Positions 23,357-35,372 of a DNA stretch of 64,000 nt are shown here, piece after piece (position 1 is the stretch's first letter; every line of letters begins with the position of its first letter). The notes beneath the pieces were generated by a model. It searched no databases, was not told where the DNA came from, and saw only the letters and a program-made list of their open reading frames with translations. Origin of the DNA: Echinarachnius parma. Lineage: Eukaryota; Echinodermata; Echinoidea; Clypeasteroida; Echinarachniidae. The stretch covers positions 124,001 through 188,000 of the forward strand of contig JBAMJV010005497.1 in assembly GCA_037951105.1 (NCBI GenBank), read 5' to 3'. A program made the translations under genes and the position numbers.

Positions 23357-23609
23357 CATATGTGACCGGCTATAGCAAAACCCTGCACTTAATTCATGTT
23401 TCAAAGAAATGGACATTTTAAGTTCCCATAATGTGTGTAAAAGACTTATGATTGTAAAATTGAAACAATCATATCTTCGCCAAGTATTGACCAATTTGTT
23501 AGAACAAAGCATCAAATGAAAGCTTGTGATGAGGCCTTTCTAATGGTGAAAATCTACATTTTGATTTTTACCGACAAGTGCAGGGTTTTGCTATAGCCGG
23601 TCACATATG
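23357..23609. mobile_element. MITE with GTGACCGGCTATAGC ends, copy 1
   Basis: CATATGTGACCGGCTATAGC at the left and GCTATAGCCGGTCACATATG at the right. The arms continue with 'aaaaccctgcactt' and 'aagtgcagggtttt'. The interior is AT-rich ('gaaacaatcatatcttcg', 'caaatgaaagcttgtgatgagg'). A second copy is at 50211-50470. Confidence 0.9.
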
Positions 23610-23892
23610 CTGTAGACACTGTGCCTGAAGACCTGCAATAGCAATGCAATTTTAATTTTACACAATCAAGACTATTTGATTTTAACATTTACGATAATTC
23701 ATTTTTCTACATAGCGCTGTTCACAAGGTATCACAGCGCATGCATCAATAATATCAACAACAAAAATACATACCAAATATAACAAATCAAAGAAAAAGGG
23801 AGAATTATAACATGCAATTTCCACACGCCACAAGCAGCCCGAGTATTTTTGGATGAGTCTTGAGTGGGTTAAATGTAATCAGTGTTATTGAA

Positions 23893-23956
23893 TGGTCAGT
23901 GAGATGGTCATTGTCAGTGAGATGGTCATTGTCAGTGAGATGGACATTGTCAGCGA
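23893..23956 (+). repeat. 18-bp tandem repeat, ~3.5 units
   Basis: GTCAGTGAGATGGTCATT repeated with one substitution in the last unit (GGACATT). Confidence 0.9.
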
Positions 23957-24587
23957 ACTAGATATTAATGTCTCAGATATATTAAGTGACCTCCTTTATA
24001 TCTGAACCCAAAATATTGTCAGTCGGTGATTTGAATGGCAATATAACTGACAACTAATTCTGTTCAATCACCCCCCCCCCCTTCCTTCCACGTCACTAGG
24101 GGGGAATATTGTTATTGCCCCTGTTATAATTGTAAATGATATATTTCTCATATTTGTGTAAACTTGTTGATATTAGAACTGAGTGTGTCCCTAATTATCC
24201 ACCCATAGAAAAATATTTCCATTGCTCCAGATAAAACAAATTTTTTCCTCCAAATATAAAGTAAATGTAATGTTGTGAATCTGTCCTACATCAAGTTTTC
24301 CTGATACATTTAGATATTGAAGATAATGCTGTCTACTCCTTTTACTGCTTATGTACTCCTTTTACTGCTTATCAGTTCCTTCTCATGACCTAGTTTGATT
24401 ATTTTTGATATGATAATGAAACCTTTCATGTTTTTTTTTCTTCTTCAGAATATGTCCTATATTGCGTTTTGTCAGAATTTCTCAGTTTCATTTTTGCTTG
24501 TATTCATGTACGTTTGACATAATCATATAAAATATTGCCACACACATTTTAGCTCTTTTCATAACCTATTTTGGTCACCCATAGTAG

Positions 24588-24666
24588 TTACCTGTTCCCT
24601 ACTAGATTTTGCAATTCCCATGGAGTTAATACAGAACCCACCAGGTTCCCGTAGGCAATGGATTAA
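24588..24666 (+). repeat. T80 mini-element, subfamily A
   Basis: From TTACCTGTTCCCTACTAG to GGCAATGGATTAA, with the core GAGTTAATACAGAACCCACC. Confidence 0.75.
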
Positions 24667-24959
24667 AATATAGATAGATACTTAGAACTATATGTTGCAT
24701 CTATAATACCTTGCCCTTCTGCTTGGTATGTATAATGTAGTTATTTTGCAGGGTACGCAATACTGCAATATAATTTTTTTAAGCACATTATACCAGTAAC
24801 TTTAATAACTTGACTTATTTTGTTACTCTACTTATTCAATAAGTAGGTTAATGTTTTCATATGACTCAGTCATTCATTTAATAAAGACGTCATAATGTCA
24901 TCAAATTATGTATTTTTCTAGGTTTGCCTTGCATTTTATGTCTATCGTTTAAAATTAAT

Positions 24960-25700
24960 TTAAAAATTTCATAATTCACTCTCTCTTCTTCCTCTCTCTA
25001 ATCTGTTCTGTGTCTTTTTCTTCTTTATGTTATGTTTCCCTCTTTTCTTATTTATGTTACTGTTTTCTCCTTAAGATTATCATATTTTCTCTGCCTTCTT
25101 TTTACATTTTTCTGTTTCTCCCTTTGCTATATTTTCTTTTTTTACTTCTTTTTCTTTTTGTTTCCCCTTTTTCTTATTTGTGTTGTATTGTTTTTTTTTC
25201 TTGTTATATATACACCCGTCATATTTTTTCTTTTTTTTCTGTTTGTTTCTACCTTATACTCCGTATCTGTGCTATATATCTCTTTTTCTTTAAATACTAT
25301 TTATCATATTTTCACTTTCTTTTCATTCTTATGTTCAGTTTCTCCCTTTTCTACTCCTTATAGATCCCATGTTTCTCTTTTTCTTATTATGCTCCTTGTT
25401 ATTTCCCCTTCTTTCTCTGAACTACCTTTCCATCTTATTCTCCTCTGTCATATATTTCCCCTTCCTTCTCTGTTCTTCCTTTTCACCATCCTTCACTTTC
25501 CTCGTTCTTCTCCCCCTCCATTCTCTGTTATTTTTCTCTTTTTCTTATTATGCTCCTTGTTATTTTCCCTTCTTTCTCTGAACTACCTTTCCATCTTATT
25601 CTCCTCTGTCATATATTTCCCCTTCCTTCTCTGTTCTTCCTTTTCACCATCCTTCACTTTCCTTGTTCTTCTCCCCCTCCATTCTCTGTTATTTTTCTTC
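24960..25700 (+). repeat. Long pyrimidine tract with 161-bp duplication
   Basis: About 740 bp of almost pure T and C. The interval 25374-25534 is repeated at 25535-25696 with very few differences. The strand bias keeps several frames open (a 245-codon frame at 25032-25769 rich in F, L and S), but this is composition and not coding: there is no periodicity or domain. Such a tract can form triplex DNA. Confidence 0.9.
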
Positions 25701-25990
25701 CTCAATCCATGGTTTCTACCCATGAATACATTAATTGTTCCTGCATATTCCCATGCACCCCATCTCTAAATGTTTAATTAATGCTGATGATCAGAATCGG
25801 GGATCGGTTCCCTCGCAGAAAGAATAGATCATGTCATGGAAATACGGACCAAGTATTGACCCCAAACGAGATCCGAGGTGCCCTTTGCAAGGGTCATTCA
25901 GAAATACATTGCATATATTAGAGATATGTGTAGTTCTGTAAACTTGATACATGTAAATGTATATATATACTAGGCCATGAAGACAACAGA

Positions 25991-26088
25991 TTTACCCATT
26001 CAAGATGATTTTTTTAATAACATGTAGTCTTCATAGACCACAGCCCAAGTATTTTATTATAGACCATTATTGAAACTGAAAGGGTTGA
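25991..26088 (-). repeat. T95 mini-element, inverted, diverged
   Basis: TTTACCCATTCAAGATGATT, then TAACATGTAGTCTTCATAGACC and CAGCCCAAGTATTTT, ending GAAAGGGTTGA. Confidence 0.5.
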
Positions 26089-26549
26089 TTATAATCTATA
26101 ATATTAGGAAGGATAGTGATAATATACTGCTACTAATTGTAAAGTGCTCAACTGTAGTGCATATAATACATTTCCAACCATGATTTACTTGTTTGTACTA
26201 GGGATACAACTGTAATATTCTGGTACTATTCATATTTCTTTGATGTTTTGATATAATATTGACCTTTGATATTTATGAAGGAAAATCTTAATGTATTTGT
26301 AACCATCTTTTCTTGTGTTTTGTTGCTTTGATCTTTAGATTAAAATTAGTTCCCAATAATATTATGTCTACAATTTGTATTCACACTCCTAGAATATCCC
26401 ATAGAAATATACTACTACTTGTACTGAATATGGTGCTGAACATGGTGCTGTTAATACACCCTTGCATATACATCTATGTATTGCTATTGAATGCCCTCAT
26501 ACGCTCTTGCTTTTCCCCTTCGCTGACCAGTCCAGAATATGATGATGTG
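26089..26549. other. AT-rich DNA, nothing recognised
   Basis: No repeat family, RNA or exon seen. The open frame at 26313-26558 is not protein-like. Confidence 0.3.
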
Positions 26550-26860
26550 CTACTTTAAGTGAACTTGTATGCAAATGAGGCAATAACTTGACATTTAAAA
26601 GGCAGCCCAATTTATGGCCGGCAGCAAGCTGCCCCAACGTCCAATGGCCGCTGAGCCAACAACGACGCACATTGGCAGCTAGGGATATGGAGTTACGAGG
26701 CAACGTAGCCAAGAGGGTCTGAGCAGAATCAAATAAATGAAATTGTGCCGGCCGGCCAGCTCTCTCAAGACCCGAACCAAGCTGGAGCCACGGATGTTAA
26801 TCAGATGAACTGAAGATCTATATCTGGATTGTGGGACGATAAGGATTGTAAAAGAGTAGG
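26550..26860. promoter_or_regulatory. GC-richer unique island with octamer and CCAAT
   Basis: ATGCAAAT (26569-26576), CCAAT within TCCAATGGCC (about 26641) and GGCCGGCC (about 26750) lie in sequence unlike its AT-rich flanks. No repeat copy in the window. Candidate cis-regulatory DNA by composition only. Confidence 0.25.
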
Positions 26861-27690
26861 TCAGGAGATATTCTGGAGGGGGGGGGGGGGGATGGGGGAT
26901 GGGCATGGTTCGTAGCAGTAGCATAGAAATGTGGCAGGAAATGTTAATTTGGCTGTCAAAATTGGAAATGGTGCACCAGTTTATAAAGAGGGGCTGATCG
27001 AAGGGATGAAGCCATGAGCGAAAGGAGTGTGATAGAGCCTTCTATGGTTACAGTAGTGGTCATTAGAATGGTAGGGAGAAACTCAGTGATGGGGTAGTAA
27101 CTAATGACCACTGCTCGCCCACGGCTACACACTCCATTTGTGGTGCTTCTCCATGAATGCCAAATCAAATAAGGGCATCGCTGGAGACCCAGTTTTATCA
27201 GAGTATTCATTGCTTGCTTGCTTGCGTTAACGATTATGGTTTAAAAAGAGGGAGGGAGGGGCAAAGTTTGTACTAGGGGGAAGGGAGCTTTCAATTGCAT
27301 CTTCAGAGAGGTTTGACAAGCTGGCTTTGGTAGGGGTTTCACGCTGGGGCTAACAGGTGATGGAGGTGTGTGCACCGGTATTGTGGCACGGCACCTAGGG
27401 CAGCGGCTGTGTGTCACTTTCCTCGCCTATGCAATAACCCCTCTGCCCTGGCGCCAGTCTGGCTGCACGGGCCACGGAAACGGAGAGGAGAAAGCGCCAT
27501 ATTTACCATATCGACCGGGATAGTATGTCGTACTGGGAGTGGCAATGCAATCGTGTGATGCTCTTTTTTCCCTATTTTTTTTTTTTTTTTTTACTTTGCT
27601 CCTCTTTCTTTCCATCCTTCTCTCTCTCTCTTATAATTTTCTTTTTTTCCTTCTTTTTGTTCATGTTTTTTTTTTCTGTGAACGAGAAGT
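26861..27690. other. Mixed unique DNA with poly-G and poly-T runs
   Basis: A G14 run lies at 26878-26891. An imperfect inverted pair (AGTAGTGGTCATTAG near 27053 and CTAATGACCACTGCTC near 27102) forms a local hairpin. The segment 27340-27560 is GC-rich and unique. T-rich tracts follow at 27570-27680. Open frames of 60-90 codons are unconvincing. Confidence 0.3.
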
Positions 27691-28090
27691 CGTTGAACCT
27701 TGGTGATGATTGAGGAGAGGCAAAGATGAGGAATATGGGGTAGTTCTCCCGGCGGTGATGGGTTACCTAGATGCGCTCCCGTCGTCTTGGTGAAAGGGTG
27801 CCCTGAGACATGGACAGGGATGATGAACAAGTGTCGAGGAGCAGTACGGAGAAAGAAAAAAGAAGGAAAAAAATCCAAGACACGTAACCCGGCTGCCGTG
27901 CCCGGTCATTGACTTGCGTCGAACAATCTGATATTCCCCATGCGCCGCCCAGCCCTCTCAGCCATTGTCTCACATTGTCAAATTTATTCACAAAATCTGC
28001 CTCATTTGCATATTTTTGCCCGTTGTTGGCCGGTTTGCAATTATTTTCCGTCATACACACGGGAGGTGTAGGGCTCTTATCTTCAGCAGA
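27691..28090. promoter_or_regulatory. Unique island with octamer site
   Basis: A moderately GC-rich single-copy stretch. ATTTGCAT (28004-28011) lies between a TTTATTCAC word and TGCCCGTTGTTGGCC. No convincing open frame. Candidate regulatory sequence, low certainty. Confidence 0.2.
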
Positions 28091-28521
28091 ATGGGTGCAG
28101 TTTTTTTTAGTATGAAAATAGAAAATAAATTTGCATTCATACTAGTCCGTGAAGTGTTGTGCATTTATGGCCGTTCATTTTCTGTATTGTTGACTGTCAA
28201 AACTGAGGCAGGTGTCCAGGCAGTAATGTGGTTTTACCCATATGCCTCGTTAGATTATTTTGTAAATTATTTATGAAAACAGAAATACTATGGATTGTAC
28301 TATATATAACTTGTTCTGAACCATTCAATAATTTGTGCATTTCAAGTACAACTAATAAGACACTGATGACATTTAGATAATGCAATTACATATTATTTAT
28401 GAAAATTAAGTATCATTCTTGTGATCAACAGCACAAGGTTTACTATATTTTTTTCATATTTCTTGTAAATTTCTGAAACTTTAATTATTTTAATAGCTAA
28501 GATAAAGTTTCTCCATACAAA

Positions 28522-28617
28522 TTAACCCATTCAGGACAGGTCCAGCAAATACTCAAAATGGGGGCTATGAATCCTGCATTATATATAATATAAATTCAAA
28601 CCACCGTGAATAGGTTA
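28522..28617 (+). repeat. T95 mini-element, both TTAA ends present
   Basis: TTAACCCATTCAGGACAGG to CGTGAATAGGTTAA, 96 bp. The middle CAAATACTCAAAATGGGGGC follows the family pattern. Confidence 0.75.
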
Positions 28618-29944
28618 ATGCATTCAATAGCTAGGCTTTCAAGTATTCAATTCTCAGAATAACGTGGTTTAGGATTGCCCCAGAATTCACCAGTGCTACG
28701 TCCATTCTATATTCTCTATTTCCTTCAAGAAAATGGTCTCTTCTTTTGGAAACCATCCATTCTTCTTTTACCCCGAGGGGCTATTGGCCACCGTATCTTA
28801 TTACTAATTAAAAAAGGAAAACTGGATGGCTGCATTTTCCGTGCTTGAGTCCATTGAGTTGCTGATTATTGTAAAAGGATATATAGTATTCATCTATGGG
28901 GGATATAAGTCTATTGCTGATTATAGTAAAAACAATATATATATATAACATATAATAAGTATAGGTAAATCATGCTACAGGTGCATCTTCTTCTTTTCCT
29001 TGAACATTTGCAGTTCACCACCATTCTTTCTATATATGTATACATATATGGGGACAATTTATTGCTAAATCTGACAATTTTTGTCCTGCATAATTGCTTA
29101 ATTGCATAAATGCTTGCAACAAAGCTATATTCATGGCTTAATTTCAGGTCCTTTCATTTTCAGTTGACTACACTATGCATGTAGTTTGTCAAAATGGGTG
29201 CATATTTGCCTGAAAAGGAAGATATTTTCTATAAGTTTAATCACTTTTTTATGTAAGGCTTAGTAGCTTGTTTTAGTCATGTAATACACTATACTCAAAG
29301 ATTTGGATCTATTGATTTGGTCCTTTAAGAACACAATAAATATGTATGGAATATCTTGTATAGACAAATGACTTCTTCCCAATCTTCTATTCATTTTAAA
29401 TGAATTGAGAATTGAGCTTTTCGTGTAAGATTTTTAATAGGACATGTAAGTTTTTAGGAAAAGTCACCAAATTTGGTGAAAATCAAATACAAACTGTGGA
29501 AGCAGTGATTGGAAGTATGGTAGGGGGGCACATTGTGCCCCTTTTGGGCTATAACTAGTTCTTTGAAAAGTGGGCTCATACCATGAGGATGCAATCACTT
29601 TAAGAAATGATTCAACCCAATGTGAAAGGGATACCTTAATAGTATGACAAACGAGCAGGCAACAAAAAGAGTTTGCAAGAAAGTATAATTGATTGGCTTT
29701 CTTTCTCCCCCCAACATTGTCATTCATCAACATTGATTAATGATAAACTACTCTCTTTAGCACTGACCCTTCCCCTGACTGCGCTCAAACACGTAGACAG
29801 CCTGCCCACACACATTCAGTAGAGCACAAACACTCATACACACATACAATTACATGTACGTACACTAGATGATAAACGAACACACAGATACACACACCCA
29901 CACCCACACAGACACTTTTTACTCCATGCACTTTTTATAAAAAA
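28618..29944. other. AT-rich DNA, nothing coding
   Basis: A short GGGGGGCACATTGTGCCCC word at about 29524 belongs to the G-run repeat family. CA-rich sequence lies at 29800-29920. No exon, RNA or long repeat seen. Confidence 0.3.
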
Positions 29945-30322
29945 TACCGTAAATCTCTGTGTGTAAAACGCACCCCCAACTTTCACAGAAAAAAGAAAGA
30001 AAACAAAAATTTAATTATTTTTTTTAGACACCCTGTATTCTTTTTCTTTTTCTATTAGACACCCTGTAGTGCTGTTGGAATGAAATACCACTGGTCTAGG
30101 GCATGACAAGGGCTTAATGTCAATGTGAGAACAATTTATAACCACTGGTTAGAAAATTGCATATTTAATGAGTACTGCTGCTCACGAATGTATGAATATT
30201 TAAATGTTTTATTTATTTTTTATTATTTTTTTTTTGCTGTACCTGTGTATAAGACGCACCCCCACTTCGAATTTTTTTCCGACGGAAAAAAAGGTGCGTC
30301 TTATACACGGAGATTTACGGTA
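29945..30322. mobile_element. MITE with CCGTAAATC ends, ~378 bp
   Basis: Left TACCGTAAATCTCTGTGTG...ACGCACCCCCA and right GGTGCGTCTTATACACGG then AGATTTACGGTA form the terminal repeats. A second inner GTGTATAAGACGCACCCCCA (about 30245) lies in the same sense as the left end, facing the right end across a short AT loop (30267-30285). The right half is thus a tight hairpin and the left end may come from an older copy. TA flanks both sides. Confidence 0.75.
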
Positions 30323-30860
30323 AGTTGCGAAGGTTAACATATATGGTTTGGTATTGTTTTCCCATCTAAGCACACACTGGTCAGATATGCAGTCAAATGA
30401 ACAAACACACTTTAATATTCCAAGAGAGTAAAATGTTAATGATGAATCCCGTTCACTAGCCCAAAATACAAAAGTGTATACTGCCATCTTTTGAAATGTT
30501 CCTCTCACATTAGATGAAATATGTTTTATAATTGCATTCAATTTGATGAATACAAGCATAGTGAATTTATCAAATCATGCTAAAAGTGCATTTTCTTTTT
30601 CCTTGCTCAGTACTAATTAACCTATACAAGAATTGGTCACAACTACATTTATACCTAGGCTTGGGTCCATGGGGAAATTATGTATTATGCCAAATTAAAA
30701 TCATCTTTAATAGGTGCACTGTACTTCTACAAGGCATGTTTATGTTGTATTTCTTATTTACCATTTACCATAATTTTTCTTGTGTTCAGTAATATTCTGC
30801 GTATGAGATTTGTGGTACTTCAGCTTCAGCTTTACCGGATCATGAATTAGTGAGCAATGA

Positions 30861-31095
30861 GATTGCATTGATTATTCTGGTCAGAACAATATGTTTGTCC
30901 AGTTTACTTAAGCCCCAATTGATTTATTCATAACCATTGAGAGGAGGCAATATCTCGAGATACTAGTCCGGTATTGCGACCCATTGATTATGCTAATGGT
31001 CAAAACACGCAAAATTGTGTTTGTCTGAAAGCATTGCATGTTTTCCGGTTGTAAAGCTCTCTGGATAAACTATTTTATTCATAACTCTGCAATAG
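30861..31095 (+). repeat. Diverged two-unit tandem repeat
   Basis: 'attgattattctggtcagaaca...gtttgtcc...attgatttattcataac' is echoed by 'ccattgattatgctaatggtcaaaaca...gtttgtctg...attttattcataact'. Confidence 0.45.
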
Positions 31096-31183
31096 AAGGC
31101 CTATCTAGCTTTTTAATAGAATTTGGGTGATGAAAAATATGGAAATAACAGTTAGCAGGTGCAATTACCTGAGAAGTTGCATT

Positions 31184-31263
31184 CTAACCCATTCCCCACG
31201 AGTTTATGAAACCCCCATAGACTTTGTACACAACCTACTCGGTTCCCGTAGTCAAGGGGTTAA
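31184..31263 (+). repeat. T80 mini-element, subfamily B
   Basis: CTAACCCATTCCCCACGAG to GTCAAGGGGTTAA, 80 bp, with the core CATAGACTTTGTACACAACC. Confidence 0.75.
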
Positions 31264-31719
31264 GACATTGTTTACCAAGGTAGTACAGTAGATAGATGCA
31301 GGACAAGTTTTAATGAATTACTATGAAATATAAAAAGGACAAATGTCCATCGGGAAAAAGGGAGATAAATTAACTGAGCAGTATACTGATTAAACCTACA
31401 GTATTTGATTTGATTGAGCCCAACAAAATAATATAGTTTTGACCAATATAATTTTTGCTCCACATTTGCGGCATGCCAACTCATCAACAAGAACATTAGG
31501 AGAATTCCTAAAGCCAGTGAGGATGTAAATACCTGAAAATGATGGGAAAAACTATTAATAAAAATATTCTGAGCATAAATACCTGGCGGTATAATGCAAA
31601 AAAAACAACCCTACATACAAAAAAGAATTCTAAGCATATTATACATAATAATATTGAAAACAAGCTATGCAAGAAATTCTCTTTTAAGCACTGTAAGAAA
31701 TACCCAAGTTACGGTTTTT

Positions 31720-31900
31720 TTGATGAACAGCTATGCCGTAGCAATCCAATAAACGTTGATGTGAGTTGTGCCATCGATCATGGAATGACAGGGCTAGGGA
31801 TTTGGGTCATCGGTGCGTTTCATGTCTTGTCACGTCACGCCCAGACTGCGCTTTAAACGGGCTACCCTCGCCGCACATCAACGGGATTTAAATCGCAGAA
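31720..31900. promoter_or_regulatory. GC-richer unique island, possible regulatory DNA
   Basis: Contains TTGTCACGTCACGCCC (CRE-like TCACGTCA, about 31829) and an inverted pair CGTTGATGTG (31754) / CACATCAACG (31875). Single-copy within the window. Confidence 0.2.
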
Positions 31901-32766
31901 ATGTGACATGAAAATACCCAATATACTCTTGACTGTTTGACCAGGTTGATCCCACTTAAAATCAAAATGGCCAGTGAGTTGTTTTCTTTTTTTATTCTGT
32001 TGCTTCCCATTCCCTTTGTAATATATTTTCCTTTATGCGCCTTCCCCTTTTGCCCGGAGCATTATATGGATTTAGCCGCATATTTCTCTCTTTGTCAAGC
32101 CCCCCTTTTTTTCTAAAATTTTGGGGGGTTTGATAGTTTCCTTTCGTTCTTGTTCCTCCAATCAAATATATCTGTGTATCCTTTTTCAATAATATAAATG
32201 TATGGTAGTGGAATAGACACTATAATAGTCTATTTTTTTATGCATCTTCCTAAATCTAGCATTGATATTTGACCCGTTCGGGACGATTGGACATGTTAAA
32301 TGTAAAATTCATGTTTTTCTATAACCTTGCAGTACTACCCCTTTTCCCTCAGCCCCACAAGACCCCATTCCTATATTTCTATCCTTTTCCTTAAGACCTC
32401 CTTTCCCTTAGTCCAATTAACATCCTTGTTTTAGTGTATTTCTTGTACTAAACCCCCATTGCCCCACTGTCACCCTAATGCCTGTCTTTCGAATTTGCTT
32501 ACTCTATATTACCCTCTTTCTCGCTGCCCCACGTTACCCCATTCCTGTTTTTCTATATCACCCCGCTTTACTACCCCATTTCCCCTCGGCCCAATGTCAC
32601 CCCATTCCTTTATTTCCCCTGCCCCAGCCCTGTCATTCTTCCACTGAGGTTCAACATTGGCCACGCAGGTTGGCCAAACGTTTGGCGCTGAAAGAATAGA
32701 TGCGCTGCGAGAGCTCAAACAACATGTAACCCAACGCCGGCACCATTCTTCCCAGCTGAGAGCTGA

Positions 32767-33150
32767 GGATAGTGTTTCGGTCGGCAAGCACGCGATTCTG
32801 AGCGATTCGGAGCCCATAGCCCCCGCACTAGCCTCCCCAGCCTCCCTTCGATGCGGAACAAATCCCACCGCTCAATTACCGTGAACTTCAACTCATTCTT
32901 CACAAAATTCTTCAGCAATTTTCTCCTTTTTTTTGTAAAGACTTACATTTAAACCTCATTTTCACGGGCTAAGGATAGTGTTTCGGCCATAGAGCATGCG
33001 ATTGTGCGTTATTTAGGGCCTCTCTCTGTACAAGCCTTCCTTTATTTAGGGCCTCTCGTTGTACATGCCATCCTTCACCATGGAAGAAATCCCACTGCTG
33101 AATTACTTTAAAACTCCAACTCTCCCAATTCTTCAGTGTTTTCTCTCCAC
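32767..33150 (+). repeat. Diverged tandem duplication, ~203-bp unit
   Basis: GAGGATAGTGTTTCGG at 32767 and AAGGATAGTGTTTCGG at about 32971 start two blocks that align through 'gcgattctgag/gcgattgtgcg', 'aaatcccac(c/t)gct(c/g)aatta' and 'attcttca'. The first block is GC-rich with a protein-like plus frame (32657-32884); the second does not keep that frame, so coding is doubtful. Confidence 0.6.
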
Positions 33151-33638
33151 ATTTATGTTTTTTACTCAGTCAGACCTTATGGCTATTGTTCACTTTGCGT
33201 GCCAAGAAGATGTAGAACTGAATTACGCACATTATGAGCTGACCCAAATGTTACTCTAATGTCAGGAATAAGATCAGAATAGTGCTGCTCTTTTTTCCCT
33301 TTGATCATGTGCATGATGTTGTGTGTATGTGTGGTTATGTGTCTATGCAGTTTTACGTTTTGGCGTGATTTCCATTTCACAATTATGCAAGCACGAATGA
33401 ATATGTGTCTGGAAGACGGTTTATTGGGAGAGATCTAGTTTAGTGAACAATATGCATGTTGCCACACATGTCACATTCACTAGAAGCTTGAGGTTTCTTT
33501 ATTTTTCCGAATGTGCCATTTTTTTATTTAACGGAGCAGAATCTGCTTCTGCATTCCATCTGTTTCAAGACAAATGTGCACTACTCCAACTAGGAATAAT
33601 ATTTTCTATTTCACGGCATTGAAAGTTGCTTTTTCCAC

Positions 33639-33719
33639 TTAATCCATTGCCTATGGGAACCTTGTGGGTCCTGTATTAACTCTATTGGGATTGCAAAATC
33701 CAGTAGGGAATCGGGTTAT
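33639..33719 (-). repeat. T80 mini-element, subfamily A, inverted
   Basis: TTAATCCATTGCCTATGGGAA to GGGAATCGGGTTAT, with the core CTGTATTAACTCTATTGGG. Confidence 0.75.
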
Positions 33720-33775
33720 AAGTATTAACCTTTGTTGTCACAAACAAAAACATTAGTCAGTTGGGCAAATTTTGG

Positions 33776-33960
33776 CAGTGGTGTGGCAAAATTGGTAGAG
33801 CAGAAATCTTCCAGTCAGTGAGATACAGAGTTTGAATCCAGTGTGTATGCCCACTGTATTTGTCCATCGGCAAAACAATTAAAACATATCATGGGAAACC
33901 CATAGGAGGTGAGAGCCTTTCTGTAAATAATCGTCTCCATGCCCATGATCCGCTTGGAAG
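33776..33960 (+). mobile_element. tRNA-derived SINE head
   Basis: A box-A match TGGCAAAATTG (33784) and a box-B-like AGTTTGAATCC (33829) lie 45 bp apart, the spacing of an internal Pol III promoter. The sequence continues 'tgtgtatgcccactgtatttgtcc'. A minus-strand relative with the same downstream word is at 42190-42290. It does not fold as an intact tRNA and so is a SINE, not a tRNA gene. Confidence 0.6.
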
Positions 33961-34628
33961 GAATGAATGCTCCCCAGGGAGTGGAGATGGTACACACAAT
34001 TCATTGTTCTTGAGTCATGTTTGCGCGATGTTATTATATCGCAGTATATATTTTTTGTGTATCCTTGAAGAAGATATAGGAAAAAAGATAACTTTGTGAT
34101 GCGTTAAAAAGGAGACAGAAAGAATTATATACACAATTACACGCATAAACTTGCATAATGTAGTTATCTGGTTTACATGCATGTTTTATTCTTTTATTCT
34201 TTTTCATTTACAAATGTATTTATTTTGAATATAACATGCATGTTTTTGCGGTAATCATCCATTGATTTGTCTGTAATTGTAGTTCATATCGATAATGGGA
34301 AAGTCCCTCCAGGATTTCCTTACATGGATTAATCATATAATCTTTCTTGAAAACAGATTTTGGAGAGAAAATGTGTTTGTAAATCACATTACAGCTTGTC
34401 CGCAAGTGACATACATATAAGATAACGATTTTGAATATTGAGAAGTAGCCTCACATGCATGTATGCATCTTTATGTCATTGAAATGGTCATAATTCCCCC
34501 AAAAGTCTCTTTTACAAGTTTTCAACTTCAACCTAAAAAATAATGAAACTTAAACTGCAGACATTTGAGTGGTGTCCAATGGGTTAGGACAATTATCACA
34601 CTTGTTTTATGAAAAAATGCTCATCTTG

Positions 34629-34905
34629 ACACCGCAAAATCAGATCGTTGGCATTAAATATTAATTAAAAATGATGTCCCTATGGGTGAAGGCTCATCAC
34701 ATTTATATCATGCAGAAAAAACATCTGTACACCGCAAGAACATATCGTTGGCGCGAAAGATCACACAATTACGGTTCAGTCCCATTCTGGATCAAGAGGA
34801 TTACTTTCTTGGGTGTCTGCATGCACACCTGAGAGCCACACTCCTATAATCTCCTGTAAACCGCAAGAACAGATTCCTCTTCGGTTAGTGTGGGATCATA
34901 GTATA
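34629..34905 (+). repeat. Tandem array, 3 diverged units of 95-130 bp
   Basis: CACCGCAAAATCAGATCGTTGG (about 34631), CACCGCAAGAACATATCGTTGG (about 34730) and AACCGCAAGAACAGATTCC (about 34860) open successive units. Confidence 0.6.
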
Positions 34906-34909
34906 TCAA

Positions 34910-35225
34910 ACTTACCTATGAAAATTGAACTTGCATGATATAAATGTTGGCAATGGGGAATGTCTATTCTGATTCCTGTTGTTTTGATTTCTATTGTTTT
35001 TATATTCCCACATTATGGTCAAAGCAAAAGCTTTTTTTCTTTACAAGCATGGTCGGGATCAAAGTATACCCACAAACGAACTACCCTATTAAAGTCGTAC
35101 TTGTATACTATGAATATTGGCAAAGTGGACAGTCTTTTCTTATTCCAGTTGCTAATTTGTTTTCTATATTGTTTTTATACCCAATTATAGTTGATGTCAA
35201 ATCTTTTTTTAATGCAGTCCCCGCC
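34910..35225 (+). repeat. Two-unit tandem repeat, ~170 bp
   Basis: 'tataaatgttggcaatggggaatgtctattctgattcc...tctattgtttttatattccc...gtcaaagc' is followed by 'tatgaatattggcaaagtggacagtcttttcttattcc...tatattgtttttataccc...gtcaaatc'. The open frame at 34944-35255 spans the repeat and is not convincing as protein. Confidence 0.6.
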
Positions 35226-35292
35226 AGTGGATTTGATTTTTGCAAGTTTAACTGAATGTGTACTTTCCTGTTTTTCCTTTGTATCTATTCTA

Positions 35293-35372
35293 TTGACCCG
35301 TTGCTAACGGGAACCGAGTGGGCTATGTACAAAGTCTATGGGGATTTCAGAATCTCGTAGTGAACAGGTTGA
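35293..35372 (-). repeat. T80 mini-element, subfamily B, inverted
   Basis: TTGACCCGTTGCTAACGGGAA to GTGAACAGGTTGAA, 80 bp, with the core ATGTACAAAGTCTATGGGG. Both terminal TTAA have become TTGA. A half copy of subfamily A follows at 35452-35506 (GACCCACCAGGTTCCCGTATT). Confidence 0.7.

Noticed and set aside
25032-25769. 245-codon open frame rich in Phe, Leu and Ser
   Set aside because: It lies in an almost pure pyrimidine tract with an internal tandem duplication. All plus frames are similarly open and there is no domain or codon signal.
32657-32884. 75-codon plus frame with plausible protein composition
   Set aside because: Its second half belongs to a ~203-bp tandem duplication, and the sister unit does not keep the frame.
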